This document shows positions 1 through 8,982 of a stretch of DNA of 64,000 nt, piece by piece. Source of the DNA: CALHVX01 sp039198065 (GTDB lineage Bacteria; Pseudomonadota; Gammaproteobacteria; Pseudomonadales; Azotimanducaceae). The position numbers and the translations under genes are program-made. Location: the NCBI GenBank assembly GCA_039198065.1, contig JBCCTU010000002.1, positions 868,001 through 932,000 on the forward strand, in the 5' to 3' direction. Numbering within the stretch: position 1 is the stretch's first letter; each line of letters begins with the position of its first letter. A model generated the notes under the pieces. It did no database searches, was not told where the DNA came from, and was given only the letters and a program-made list of their open reading frames with translations.

Positions 1-2631
1 TTCCTTCCGCTCAAAGAAATCGCACGTCAGTATTTCCGCAAAAAACCAGGCGATTCGTCGCGCATGGACATCTCCGAGCTGATCGGCGAAGGCGACGAAG
101 TGCTCGTCCAAGTCGACAAAGAGGAACGCGGAACGAAGGGCGCGGCCCTCACGACCTTCATCAGCCTGGCCGGACGTTACATGGTTCTCATGCCGAACAA
201 TCCGCGGGCCGGGGGAATCTCACGCCGCATAGAAGGCGAAGAACGCGACCAGCTTCGTGAGGCCATGAGCAAGCTGGAGATCCCCCAGGGCATGGGCGCG
301 ATTATCCGAACAGCAGGCATGGGGCGGGAGCCTGAGGAGCTACAGTGGGATCTCGACTATCTGCTGCAGCTCTGGGACGCCATTCAAACCGCCCAGGACC
401 GTGAGCGCGCACCGTCCCTGCTGTATCAGGAAAACAACGTCATCGTCCGGGCAATCCGGGACAACTTGCGTCGCGACATTGGTGAGGTGCTGATCGACAG
501 CAGCGAGGCCTATGAGGAAGCCCGCTCGTTCGTCGACTCAGTCATGCCCAATTACTCCACGCGGATCAAACAGTACACCGATGCGATTCCCCTGCTTAGC
601 CGGTATCAGGTGGAGTCGCAGATCGAAACGGCCTATGAGCGCACCGTGCGTCTGCCGTCCGGTGGCAGCCTGGTCATTGACCCCACTGAAGCGTTGGTCA
701 GCATCGACATCAACTCGGCTCGGGCGACGAAAGGCGCCGACATAGAAGAAACCGCACTCAACACCAATCTTGAGGCGGCCGAAGAGATTGCGAGGCAGCT
801 GCGTCTGCGGGACGTCGGCGGGCTGATTGTCATCGACTTCATCGACATGAGCGCGAGCAAAAACCAACGCGCGGTCGAGAACCGGCTGCGTAAGTCGTTG
901 GAAGCGGATCGGGCACGCATTCAGGTTGGCCGGATCAGTCGCTTCGGTTTGATGGAGATGTCGCGGCAGCGCCTTCGACCCTCATTAGAGGAAATTTCAA
1001 CAATCTGCTGTCCACGCTGCGGCGGGCAAGGGCGAATTCGAGACACCCGACCCCTCGGACTTGCGATTCTGCGGATTGTCGAGGAAGAAGCGTTGAAGGA
1101 GCGCAGTTCAGTGGTGCGTGCGATGGTACCGTTGAGCATCTCAGCGTTCCTGCTTAACGAAAAGCGCCAGGAAGTCATGGACATCGAACGGCGTACGAAC
1201 ACGCACGTTCAGATCGTGCCCAACCCGAACCTTGAAACGCCGAGCTATGAGGTAGAGAGACTTCGAGAAGATCAGGTCGAGCAACAGCCCGATGTCCCGA
1301 GCTACGAGCTGGCAGATCTGCTGCCGCCGCAGGAAGAACCCAAGGCACCGCGGAGAAACACCGGCCAGCAAGCAGCGGTCCGAGGACCCGCGGTCGAGCG
1401 GGCGCCGGCTCCCGTCAAGACAGAAACGCCCAGCGTCGAAACGCCTGCAGTAGAACCGGCTCCGTCACCGGCCCAAGCACGAGCTGCAGCTCCATCATCG
1501 GTCGAGTCCACCGAGGATCGACCCACGGGTCTACTTCAACGGTTGGTTTCAAGTCTGTTCAGCGAGCCGACTACGGGAGCTGCCGCCACCGCTTCCGCTG
1601 CAGCGGCAACGCCCGCAACACACGCGGCAGAAGATTCGGAGTCACCGACTGCTCCAGTCGAAGCCGATGACAACAGCGCCCGGCCTCGACGCCGACGACC
1701 GAGAAATCGGCGCCGCAGCGGAGAGTCTCAGGATCGGACCGACCGGACTGATTCGAACGAACGGACAAAGAATCCCAACGCTACCGGACCCGATGCGCCC
1801 TCGTCTGAGCCGAGCAACGCGGTAGGCAACGACGTTGCCGGCGATGACACCACGGACGAGGACAAGCCACGGCGACGTTCGCGACGCGGTGGACGTCGCC
1901 GATCCAAAAACCGAGAACGATCCGAAGGACAGACGTCGGATGCCGCGCAGCCTGAGAGCAACGACCAATCGGCATCAGGCGAGACCGCGCGTCGTCGTCC
2001 ACCGCGTCGCACCGAAGTGGAAGAAATCATCGAGGCCCGCAACGCGATTGATCCAACATCCCGCCAGCCCGATGACGAGACCCTTGCTGCGTCAAAGCGC
2101 GTCCCGATGAGAGATCGCGGAGCGATTGATCGGGCGCGGCAAGAAGGCAGTGCTGCCAGCAGCCCGCGCACATCGGTCGCGAGCAGTGCAGCAACCGCGA
2201 CGGCCGCGGTACCGTCTGAGAGCGAGGCGAGTACCGACGCTGCGGAAGCACCGGTCGACGATGTCGTTGAGCTGGCAACCGCAACACCGGTCGCTGAGCA
2301 GGGCCCGGTAGATGCGGTACCGCGCAACGAGGCCGAAACCCCCGTCGTTGATGAAGCCGAAACAGCATCGGATGCTGCGCCGGCTACGGCGACTGCTGAG
2401 CCAGGCACAGCAGCCCTTGCGGCCGCGCCGACGGATGACGCGTCAGCGACTAGGGTAGAGCCTGTCGAGGCAAGCACCGACGCTTCCCCAGCAGAACAAG
2501 CCGAACAAGTCGACACCGACGGTGAGGTCGATGACGAGCGGCCTAAGCGCGCCCTCAACGATCCACGGGAGGTCCGCCGGCGCCGCCGAGAAGCTCAGCT
2601 CAAAGCCGAAGGCGTGCTACCAAAGGGTTGA
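1..2631 (+). CDS. rne: Ribonuclease E, 5' end cut by window
   Basis: Essential endoribonuclease and scaffold of the RNA degradosome. The frame is open from base 1 (reading FLPLKEIARQYF, the S1-domain region), so the true start lies upstream; the first in-frame ATG at 64 is internal. The conserved catalytic core runs to about residue 400 counted from that ATG. It contains DKEERGTKGAALTTF, the DNase I-like VIDFIDM motif (about 256-262) and the zinc-link CPRC (316-319). The rest is a roughly 430-residue low-complexity Ala/Glu/Pro/Arg tail with Arg-rich patches (RRRRPRNRRR, RRSRRGGRRR) expected to bind RNA. GLLQRLVSSLF near residues 489-499 resembles the membrane-targeting amphipathic helix of enterobacterial RNase E. 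The gene converges on murB with one base between the stop codons. Confidence 0.97.
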   Translation, partial: FLPLKEIARQYFRKKPGDSSRMDISELIGEGDEVLVQVDKEERGTKGAALTTFISLAGRYMVLMPNNPRAGGISRRIEGEERDQLREAMSKLEIPQGMGAIIRTAGMGREPEELQWDLDYLLQLWDAIQTAQDRERAPSLLYQENNVIVRAIRDNLRRDIGEVLIDSSEAYEEARSFVDSVMPNYSTRIKQYTDAIPLLSRYQVESQIETAYERTVRLPSGGSLVIDPTEALVSIDINSARATKGADIEETALNTNLEAAEEIARQLRLRDVGGLIVIDFIDMSASKNQRAVENRLRKSLEADRARIQVGRISRFGLMEMSRQRLRPSLEEISTICCPRCGGQGRIRDTRPLGLAILRIVEEEALKERSSVVRAMVPLSISAFLLNEKRQEVMDIERRTNTHVQIVPNPNLETPSYEVERLREDQVEQQPDVPSYELADLLPPQEEPKAPRRNTGQQAAVRGPAVERAPAPVKTETPSVETPAVEPAPSPAQARAAAPSSVESTEDRPTGLLQRLVSSLFSEPTTGAAATASAAAATPATHAAEDSESPTAPVEADDNSARPRRRRPRNRRRSGESQDRTDRTDSNERTKNPNATGPDAPSSEPSNAVGNDVAGDDTTDEDKPRRRSRRGGRRRSKNRERSEGQTSDAAQPESNDQSASGETARRRPPRRTEVEEIIEARNAIDPTSRQPDDETLAASKRVPMRDRGAIDRARQEGSAASSPRTSVASSAATATAAVPSESEASTDAAEAPVDDVVELATATPVAEQGPVDAVPRNEAETPVVDEAETASDAAPATATAEPGTAALAAAPTDDASATRVEPVEASTDASPAEQAEQVDTDGEVDDERPKRALNDPREVRRRRREAQLKAEGVLPKG

Positions 2632-2632
2632 C

Positions 2633-3679
2633 TCAGCTGCCGGTAGGCAGCCGCTGAGGCTCGATTTCAAGGGCAACACCGAAGTGGTTTGCGACGGCGG
2701 CCTGCACGGCACCAATGAGTTCATCAAAGGCGGTGATCGGTGCCGGGGGTTGCTGTCGTGCCAATGTGAGCACAAGGGGCTGGCGCGGCCACGGGCGCGC
2801 GCCTTTGATCGCAAGCCGTTTTAGCCCCGCCAAGTCGATTAGCTGTGCCGCCGACAAACGCACACCTGCCTGGACGGATGTCGACTTCAAGGCGGGCCAG
2901 GTGCGTAACAGCGTTTCAGCGTCTGCCCTTGGGACCACAGGGTTCTTAAAGACGCTGCCAACGTTTCCAATTCGCCGCCAATCGGGAAGCTTTCGGCGCC
3001 GCACGCGTATCACGGCTTCCGCCATCTGAATTGGGCTCGGATGGCGAACGCCCAGGCGCTCGAGCTCCTGGGTCACGTCCGGGTACCGTGGTTGTTCCGG
3101 CAGGCTTGCCCCGCACCGAGTGAGGCGAAGCGTGACGCTGATGATGAGGGTGCCGGGGGATGGTTGGCGACGGAACACGCTGTCCCGGTAACTGAGTTCG
3201 CACTCGGCGGCCAACATACGTCTCGATCGTCCACTGTGGAGATCAAACACGTCGACCCACGCCAAGGTGTCACCCAACTCCGCGCCGTAGGCGCCGATGT
3301 TTTGAATCGGGGCTGCACCTACCGAGCCAGGTATCAGGCTCAGGCATTCGAGGCCGGTAAGTCCGAGCCCTAGGGTGCGTCGTACGAGTCCGTGCCAGTT
3401 TTCTCCGGCGGCAGCGGTAATCCGAACCGTTTCGCCTTCTTCGACGACGGATACCCCGCGGGTTCTCACGTGCAGGGTCAGTCCATCGATCTCGGTGGCT
3501 GGAAGTACATTGGAGCCACCGGCAAGAACCGATACAGGCCCGCGTTCGCGCTGGACCCAGATCGCGGCGGCGTCCAGATCTTCATCGCGATCAATCGCCA
3601 AGTAGCGCCGGGCGAGGGAGCGACAGCCCAAGGTCGTGTACCGCGAAAGGTCAACATCATGTCGTAGCTCGGCACTCAC
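2633..3679 (-). CDS. murB: UDP-N-acetylenolpyruvoylglucosamine reductase MurB
   Basis: FAD- and NADPH-dependent reductase that makes UDP-N-acetylmuramic acid in cytoplasmic peptidoglycan precursor synthesis. The 348 residues match the type I (E. coli-like) length. FAD-binding motifs are visible: LAGGSNVL, then GLECLSLIPGSVGAAPIQNI and the YRDSVFRR stretch typical of type I MurB. The active-site segment GNVGSVFKNPVV contains the catalytic Ser. It overlaps the upstream AlkB-like gene by four bases and is the last gene of a minus-strand run that begins at galU. Confidence 0.95.
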   Translation of the reverse strand: MSAELRHDVDLSRYTTLGCRSLARRYLAIDRDEDLDAAAIWVQRERGPVSVLAGGSNVLPATEIDGLTLHVRTRGVSVVEEGETVRITAAAGENWHGLVRRTLGLGLTGLECLSLIPGSVGAAPIQNIGAYGAELGDTLAWVDVFDLHSGRSRRMLAAECELSYRDSVFRRQPSPGTLIISVTLRLTRCGASLPEQPRYPDVTQELERLGVRHPSPIQMAEAVIRVRRRKLPDWRRIGNVGSVFKNPVVPRADAETLLRTWPALKSTSVQAGVRLSAAQLIDLAGLKRLAIKGARPWPRQPLVLTLARQQPPAPITAFDELIGAVQAAVANHFGVALEIEPQRLPTGS

Positions 3680-4236
3680 GACCCGAGCAGCTCGCGAAAG
3701 GTCAGATTGATCCGCATACCGACACGGGTGCGGGTCTTCGGCAGCGCATGGCGCCAGGCACGGGGGATTTGGATGACGTCACCATGACCGAGCTCAAGTG
3801 CGCAGCGTCCGTCCGGCGCGTCCAGCAAAAAACGTCGCGTCGCGCCAAGGCTTACGGAGACGACATCACCGTGCAGCTCTGCTTCGTCATCGCTATGCCA
3901 GCCCATAGAATCCTGGCCGTCCAGATAACGGTTCGCGAGGACGAAGTTGAAGCGTCCCGGGTAGCGATCGGCGAGCCAGTCGCGCAGCGGCAACACCGCA
4001 TCACTCCAGCCGTTTGCCGGGTGGTCGGTCTGCGAGTAGCGATAGTTGAGCCCCGCGGTACCCATCCATGCAACCTCGCGCGGCACAGACTGCTGTTTCC
4101 CGAACAAACGGATGGATTCGCGCTGCCATTGGAATGCCCGGGCGCAACGTTCGAGCCACACATCCGGATTGGGGAGTCGACACCAGCGAAGCTCCACCAC
4201 CGCAGAAGGTTCGCGACGAGGAAGCCGATCAGCCAT
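3676..4236 (-). CDS. AlkB-like 2-oxoglutarate/Fe(II) dioxygenase
   Basis: Probable DNA/RNA dealkylation repair enzyme (186 aa) closest in layout to the short ALKBH2/3-type AlkB proteins. Fe(II) ligands are visible as the HxD pair in GWHSDDE and a later His in PRAWRHALPKT. The 2-oxoglutarate-binding signature is RVGMRINLTFR, and NYRYSQTDHP resembles the nucleotide-recognition lid. It overlaps kdsB by eight bases and murB by four, so it is probably co-transcribed with cell-envelope genes. In the pseudomonad order I remember, a phosphotyrosine phosphatase gene sits here. The family call is firm; the substrate is inferred. Confidence 0.88.
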   Translation of the reverse strand: MADRLPRREPSAVVELRWCRLPNPDVWLERCARAFQWQRESIRLFGKQQSVPREVAWMGTAGLNYRYSQTDHPANGWSDAVLPLRDWLADRYPGRFNFVLANRYLDGQDSMGWHSDDEAELHGDVVSVSLGATRRFLLDAPDGRCALELGHGDVIQIPRAWRHALPKTRTRVGMRINLTFRELLGS

Positions 4237-4996
4237 TCAGTAGGGCCGCGACCCGCTGCGCATCCTCGGGGGTATCTACCCCGGCGGGGATGGGCTCGCA
4301 CGCGGCCGCCATCTGGATCGCCAGACCACTGCTCAGCAGCCGCAGCTGCTCGAGTCGTTCGAGCGTTTCCAGCGGCGACGGGTCGAGCTCGACGACCCGT
4401 GTCAGGGCGCGAACCCGGTAGGCATAAATGCCCACGTGGCGTCGGAACGTTCCAGGTTCGAGCCTTGCGAAGGCCGCATCATCTGCGATCACAGCATGGT
4501 CGCGCACAAAAGGAATCGGTGCCCGAGAGAAGTACAGCGCCCGTCCGCGCAAGTCCAACACCACCTTGACCGCGTTCGGATTGAGTACCTCGTGACGTGC
4601 TGTAAACGGTTCGTACAGCGACGCGACGTCAGCTGCACTGCTGTCGAGCAGCGTCGCGGCTTGAGTGATGACCGCCGGCGGAATAAGCGGCTCGTCACCT
4701 TGGACGTTGACAACGATCGTTTCTGGATCCAGCGCCAGCAAACGGGCCGCCTCCTCCAGTCGATCAGTGCCTGATGGGTGCTCCGGGCTGGTCATCAAGA
4801 CGGACTGACCGATGGCAGCCATGGCCTGTCTAATCCGCTCATCGTCCGTCGCCACGTGTACGGCCCCCGCCCCAGACGCATGGGCCCGGTTGACGACGTG
4901 TTCAAGCATGGTCTTTCCCGCCAGCTGATGCAGCGGTTTTCCCGGAAAGCGTGTTGATCCAAACCGCGCGGGTACGATGACGTCGAACTTACTCAC
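4229..4996 (-). CDS. kdsB: 3-deoxy-manno-octulosonate cytidylyltransferase
   Basis: Activates KDO to CMP-KDO for lipid A-KDO assembly in the cytoplasm. The 255 residues fit the family. N-terminal nucleotide-binding signature VIVPARFGSTRFPGKPL, then HVATDDERI, MTSPEHPSGTDRLEEA and VVNVQGDEPLIPP are diagnostic. It overlaps the upstream msbA-lpxK fusion gene by four bases, keeping the usual lpxK-kdsB adjacency. No ycaR-like small gene lies between them. Confidence 0.96.
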   Translation of the reverse strand: MSKFDVIVPARFGSTRFPGKPLHQLAGKTMLEHVVNRAHASGAGAVHVATDDERIRQAMAAIGQSVLMTSPEHPSGTDRLEEAARLLALDPETIVVNVQGDEPLIPPAVITQAATLLDSSAADVASLYEPFTARHEVLNPNAVKVVLDLRGRALYFSRAPIPFVRDHAVIADDAAFARLEPGTFRRHVGIYAYRVRALTRVVELDPSPLETLERLEQLRLLSSGLAIQMAAACEPIPAGVDTPEDAQRVAALLNG

Positions 4997-7905
4997 GGCG
5001 ACTCGTTCGCGCTCGGCGTCATGGGCTCCGAAGGCGAAGCTGAGGTCGAAGCCTCCGATGACAGGACGCCCTTGTCGGAGAACAGCTCCGTCAGGCGCCG
5101 CTCTAACGGCGCGGGCACAGCGAGATCTATCTCAAGGTAAAACAGCGCTTCGCCTCCGCGGAGCAAGCGAGCGAGCTTCATGGCGTCCTTCTCGGTGCAC
5201 AGCAACGGTCGCGAACCAAACACACCGTTACGCCACTCGAGCAGTTCTGAACCGTCGTAGTCGTGGTGGTCCGGGTAAGTCCGGAGCTGAACATCGAGAC
5301 CGAGCTTTGCCAGCGACGCTTCAAAGCGCTGTGGATTCCCGATCCCGGCAAGGGCAACGACACTTTGGTAGCGCGCCCGGAATTCTTCGACGCTTAGCCG
5401 CTCGGCTCCGAAACCCAAGCGTACGACGGCTGTTGGACAGGGCACGACGACGCCATCCACGGGCACAGCCAGGGAGTCCGCTGTGCTGTCGGAAGCCGTC
5501 GCGACGACTAAATCGACTTCTTCCAAGCGACTGATCGGCTCACGAAGCGGTCCCGCGGGCATCAGCCGACCGTTGCCGAATCCACGCGCTGCATCGATCA
5601 GTGCGATTTCGACGTCGCGCTCCAATGCATAGTGCTGTAAGCCGTCATCGGCCAGGACGATGTCGATCGCGTGTGCCTCTAGCAGTGCCCGAACGGCCGC
5701 TGCTCGGTCTTTGTCGACATATACGGGAACACCGGTCCGACGGGCAAGCATCGGTGCTTCGTCGCCGGCAAGAACAGGATCTGAGTCCGCAAACACCTGC
5801 AGCGGCGCGGAGGAGCGTCCGCCGTGGCCGCGGGAAACAATACCGACCTTCAGTCCGCGGCTGCGTAGCCAACGAGAAAGGAAAATGACGAACGGCGATT
5901 TTCCAGTCCCTCCGGCGCTGATGTTGCCAACGATAACGACCGGGACTGGCGCCCGGTACGACACCCCGGTGTGCTTGAACCGCGCACGGCGGCGCCGAGA
6001 GGCGACTCCGAACAGCCAGGCGGCGGGACTCAGTAGGCGCGACGCCGTGCTGTTCCGATACCAGATCCGTGTTTCTAACGACGCTTCAGGCTGCGCAAGT
6101 TTGGTGACCGCACCGTTCCCCTCAGCAGGTGGCGCCGGTGCCTTGTCTGCATCGAACTGTGCGGCATAGAGCGCGGCGTAGGCACCGCCTTGTTCGATAA
6201 GCTGCGCGTGCGATCCCATTTCGACGATCTCGCCCTGCTCCAGCACAACGATCCTATCGGCGTTCTCGATCGTCGAAAGTCGGTGCGCAATGACAAGCGT
6301 GGTGCGCCCGCGCATGACTTCCTCCAGAGCAGCCTGGATTGCACGCTCGGACTCGTTATCAAGCGCCGACGTCGCCTCATCCAGGATCAATACCGGAGCA
6401 TCTTTCAGCAGGGCGCGCGCAATCGCGACACGCTGGCGCTGCCCACCGGACAACAGCACGCCGTCGTCGCCGACAAGGGTATCGAGACCGTCGGGCAAGC
6501 GTTCAACGAATTCGGTCGCATTCGCTCGCTCGACCACGGCTTCAATGGCCGCCGTATCGGCACCGGCAAGGGCGCCATAGGCTATGTTCCGCGCGAGGGT
6601 ATCGTTGAACAGCACCACCTGTTGGTTCACGAGGGCGATCTGTCGGCGCAACGATTCGCGGCGATAGTCAAGGACATCAACGCCGTCCAGGCGAATGCTG
6701 CCGCTGGTAGGCTCATAAAATCGGGGAATCAGATTGGCGAATGTGGACTTACCGCTTCCGGAGCGACCCACAAGAGCCACCGTTTCACCGGGTTCGATGG
6801 TCAGCGACACGTCCTTCAGAGCAGCCTCATCCCGGGTGGCGTAGCGGAAGTTCACGGCGTCGAACTCAATGCGTCCGGCCACACGTTCTGTATCGACAGA
6901 GCCGCGGTCACCCTCCCCCGGTTCATCCAGCTGCGCGAATACATCCTCGGCCGCCGCAAGGCCGCGTTGAAGTTTGGCGTTCACCTCCGAAAGCTTCCGG
7001 ATCGGGCGTGCCAGAAGGCCAGCAACGCCGAGCAGCGTAACCACGTTCCCGGCAGACAGTCCGGCCCCGAGATCAGCCCACACCAACAGCGCGATCAGAA
7101 GGGAAAGGGCCGCAGCGACGGTGACCTGAATGATCTGCGTGCTTGTGACTTTCGTGACGATGAGCTTCAGGTGCTGCCGGGTATTGGCCAGACTGGCCGC
7201 CGTGAACCGTTCGCTTTCGTAACGTTCGCCACCAAAGATCCGCACGACCCGTTGACCGGAAACCGTTTCCGATGCGACGTGCGTGACGTCACCCATGGAG
7301 TTCTGGATGCGGCGTCCGAGCCGCCGAAAGCGCCGACTAGCGAACGCCACAACCGCTGCCACGAGCGGCGCGGCTGCAACGAACACCAGGGTCAGTTTCC
7401 AGCTCAGATACAGCATGGTGCCGAAGTACACAACAACCTTGACGCTGTCTTGAAACAGACTCTTGAGCGCGTCGGTACCCGTATCGCGGAGCTGCGCGAC
7501 CGTAAAGGTGATGCGATTAACCAGATGGCCCTGACTGCTGGCATCAAAAAACGCAGCCGGCAGGCGAAGCAGACTGTCGAAGAGTTCGAGTCGCAGTTTG
7601 TGCACAACTCGAAAGGAAATGCGGCTCATCAGATACTCACCGCCAACTTCGGCCATGGCGCGTCCAAGCGCAGCCACAAACATGAGGATGGGCACCCGCA
7701 ACAGACCACTCAGCAGTTCATTGTTGAACGTACCTTCAGAGCCGGACAGGCCGATCTGATCGACGAGGTCTCCCAGTAGCTTGAATACATAGGCTTCCGC
7801 CCCGCTACCCAGCCCGTAGCAGACGATCGCAAGCAGGAACAGAGGCCAGTAAGGACGAACGTAGCCAAGTAGCCGTGCGTAGGTGGACCAGTCGTTACCC
7901 GTCAT
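4993..7905 (-). CDS. msbA-lpxK: MsbA lipid A flippase fused to LpxK lipid A 4'-kinase
   Basis: A single 970-residue frame joins two lipid A proteins. Residues about 1-585 are an MsbA-type ABC exporter: six-helix membrane domain, Walker A GRSGSGKST (380-388), signature LSGGQ (485-489), Walker B VLILDEATSAL and the H-loop in VIAHRLSTI. A linker of about 25 residues rich in Ala/Pro/Glu follows. Residues about 611-945 are a complete tetraacyldisaccharide 4'-kinase: ETRIWYRNSTASRLLSPAAW, P-loop GNISAGGTGKSP (660-671), VSRGHGG, DEAPMLARR, LADDGLQHYALERDVEI and CTEKDAMK. There is no stop or ATG/GTG/TTG in frame across the junction near 6060-6160; the first candidate, a GTG near residue 647, lies inside conserved LpxK sequence. 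MsbA flips lipid A across the inner membrane, and LpxK phosphorylates its precursor on the cytoplasmic face. The gene overlaps exbD by 11 bases. Confidence 0.94.
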   Translation of the reverse strand: MTGNDWSTYARLLGYVRPYWPLFLLAIVCYGLGSGAEAYVFKLLGDLVDQIGLSGSEGTFNNELLSGLLRVPILMFVAALGRAMAEVGGEYLMSRISFRVVHKLRLELFDSLLRLPAAFFDASSQGHLVNRITFTVAQLRDTGTDALKSLFQDSVKVVVYFGTMLYLSWKLTLVFVAAAPLVAAVVAFASRRFRRLGRRIQNSMGDVTHVASETVSGQRVVRIFGGERYESERFTAASLANTRQHLKLIVTKVTSTQIIQVTVAAALSLLIALLVWADLGAGLSAGNVVTLLGVAGLLARPIRKLSEVNAKLQRGLAAAEDVFAQLDEPGEGDRGSVDTERVAGRIEFDAVNFRYATRDEAALKDVSLTIEPGETVALVGRSGSGKSTFANLIPRFYEPTSGSIRLDGVDVLDYRRESLRRQIALVNQQVVLFNDTLARNIAYGALAGADTAAIEAVVERANATEFVERLPDGLDTLVGDDGVLLSGGQRQRVAIARALLKDAPVLILDEATSALDNESERAIQAALEEVMRGRTTLVIAHRLSTIENADRIVVLEQGEIVEMGSHAQLIEQGGAYAALYAAQFDADKAPAPPAEGNGAVTKLAQPEASLETRIWYRNSTASRLLSPAAWLFGVASRRRRARFKHTGVSYRAPVPVVIVGNISAGGTGKSPFVIFLSRWLRSRGLKVGIVSRGHGGRSSAPLQVFADSDPVLAGDEAPMLARRTGVPVYVDKDRAAAVRALLEAHAIDIVLADDGLQHYALERDVEIALIDAARGFGNGRLMPAGPLREPISRLEEVDLVVATASDSTADSLAVPVDGVVVPCPTAVVRLGFGAERLSVEEFRARYQSVVALAGIGNPQRFEASLAKLGLDVQLRTYPDHHDYDGSELLEWRNGVFGSRPLLCTEKDAMKLARLLRGGEALFYLEIDLAVPAPLERRLTELFSDKGVLSSEASTSASPSEPMTPSANESP

Positions 7906-8320
7906 TATCCGGTTGCTGCGTGGTAATGCTGATGCGCGTCAGCCCTACCTTACCCGCAGCATCCATCGCGCGAACGACGGCCTGATGCTGAGCCTTGGCG
8001 TCGGCGGTCACGATGACGGGTTCTGACTTATCCACGCTTGGTGCAAGTTCCTGTAGCGCCCGAACCAGCGTCGGCAGCTCATTGTTGACCAGCAACCGAC
8101 CGTTGACTGCGTACTCACCGCGGGCGTCGATGACCACCTCAATCACCTGACCCTGGATCTCCTGCAGTTCGCCGTCCGCTTCCGGCAAGTTGATCTTGAG
8201 CTGAGTCTCGCGGATGAAGGTGGTCGAGACCATGAAAAAGATGAGGAGCAGAAAAACGACGTCAATAAGCGGAGTCAGATCGACCCCGGCATCAACCCGT
8301 GCTTTCCGACGAAAGTTCAC
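7895..8320 (-). CDS. exbD: Biopolymer transporter ExbD/TolR family
   Basis: Single-span inner-membrane protein (141 aa) that partners ExbB in a proton channel energising TonB- or Tol-type processes. The N-terminus VDLTPLIDVVFLLLIFFMV contains the conserved membrane-embedded Asp. The periplasmic domain follows (LKINLPEADGELQEIQGQ, then VIVTADAKAQHQAVVRAMDAAG). It overlaps exbB by four bases and msbA-lpxK by 11. An exbBD pair just ahead of lpxK is a familiar gammaproteobacterial arrangement. It also serves as an internal reference for the ExbD-like helix of the vWA proteins at 44742-46831. Confidence 0.93.
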   Translation of the reverse strand: MNFRRKARVDAGVDLTPLIDVVFLLLIFFMVSTTFIRETQLKINLPEADGELQEIQGQVIEVVIDARGEYAVNGRLLVNNELPTLVRALQELAPSVDKSEPVIVTADAKAQHQAVVRAMDAAGKVGLTRISITTQQPDNDG

Positions 8321-8937
8321 AGCCGTGGGTCTTCCTGTGATCCGTGCATGATGTCTACGAGCTTACTGGCTTCCTGCTCCATGCTCACCATCAGCTCGTC
8401 GACCCGACGCAGGAAAAACCGATGGAAAATCATCGCTGGGATAGCGACGGACAGACCTGCTGCCGTGGTAATCAGCGCTTGCGAGATGCCGCCAGCGAGT
8501 AGGTTGGCGTTGCCCGCCCCTTCCAGCAACAGTGCACGAAACACTTCGATCATCCCCACGACCGTGCCGAGCAGTCCAAGCAGGGGCGCGATGGATGCAA
8601 TCACGCCGAGTGCAGTCAGATAACGTTCCAAGTCGTGCCCGACCTGGCCGGCCGCTTCCTCCATGGCCTCTTTCATGATGTCGCGGCCACGGCGAGCGTT
8701 ACTCAAACCAGCGGCAAACACCTGACCCAAGGGGCTCGAAGCACGCAGCTCGCGTATTTTCTGGGGTTCCGGCTCCCGATTTTTCAGACTGCCCCAGACT
8801 TCAGCGAGCAGATCCTTCGGCGTTATACGTGCTCGCTGAAGGGACCAGAGCCGCTCGACGCTGATGGCAAGTGCGAGCACGCTGCACAGCAGGATCGGGA
8901 CCATGAGCCAGCCACCGGACTGGATCAGTTCAAGCAT
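8317..8937 (-). CDS. exbB: MotA/TolQ/ExbB proton channel family protein
   Basis: Multi-span inner-membrane channel subunit of about 206 aa paired with ExbD. Hydrophobic helices are GGWLMVPILLCSVLALAISV, APLLGLLGTVVGMIEVF and GISQALITTAAGLSVAIPAMIF, the last two carrying the family hallmark G-L-L-G-T-V and T-x-A-G sequences. An upstream in-frame ATG at 8982 exists, but I choose the ATG at 8937 because it starts MLELIQSGG as in relatives and has AGGAG six bases upstream. galU is 45 bases upstream, so it could head the same operon. Confidence 0.92.
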   Translation of the reverse strand: MLELIQSGGWLMVPILLCSVLALAISVERLWSLQRARITPKDLLAEVWGSLKNREPEPQKIRELRASSPLGQVFAAGLSNARRGRDIMKEAMEEAAGQVGHDLERYLTALGVIASIAPLLGLLGTVVGMIEVFRALLLEGAGNANLLAGGISQALITTAAGLSVAIPAMIFHRFFLRRVDELMVSMEQEASKLVDIMHGSQEDPRL

Positions 8938-8982
8938 GAGTATCTCCTGTGTCTCGTGCTGTGCGAGCGAACGCTGCGCCAA

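Noticed and set aside
1728..2558. A 276-codon Ser/Ala-rich frame on the minus strand
   Set aside because: Antisense to the low-complexity tail of RNase E.
3748..4569. A 273-codon frame on the plus strand
   Set aside because: Antisense to the AlkB-like gene and kdsB.
6190..7779. A 529-codon open frame on the plus strand
   Set aside because: It lies wholly antisense to the MsbA half of the fusion gene; high GC creates long shadow frames and its product has no recognisable motif.
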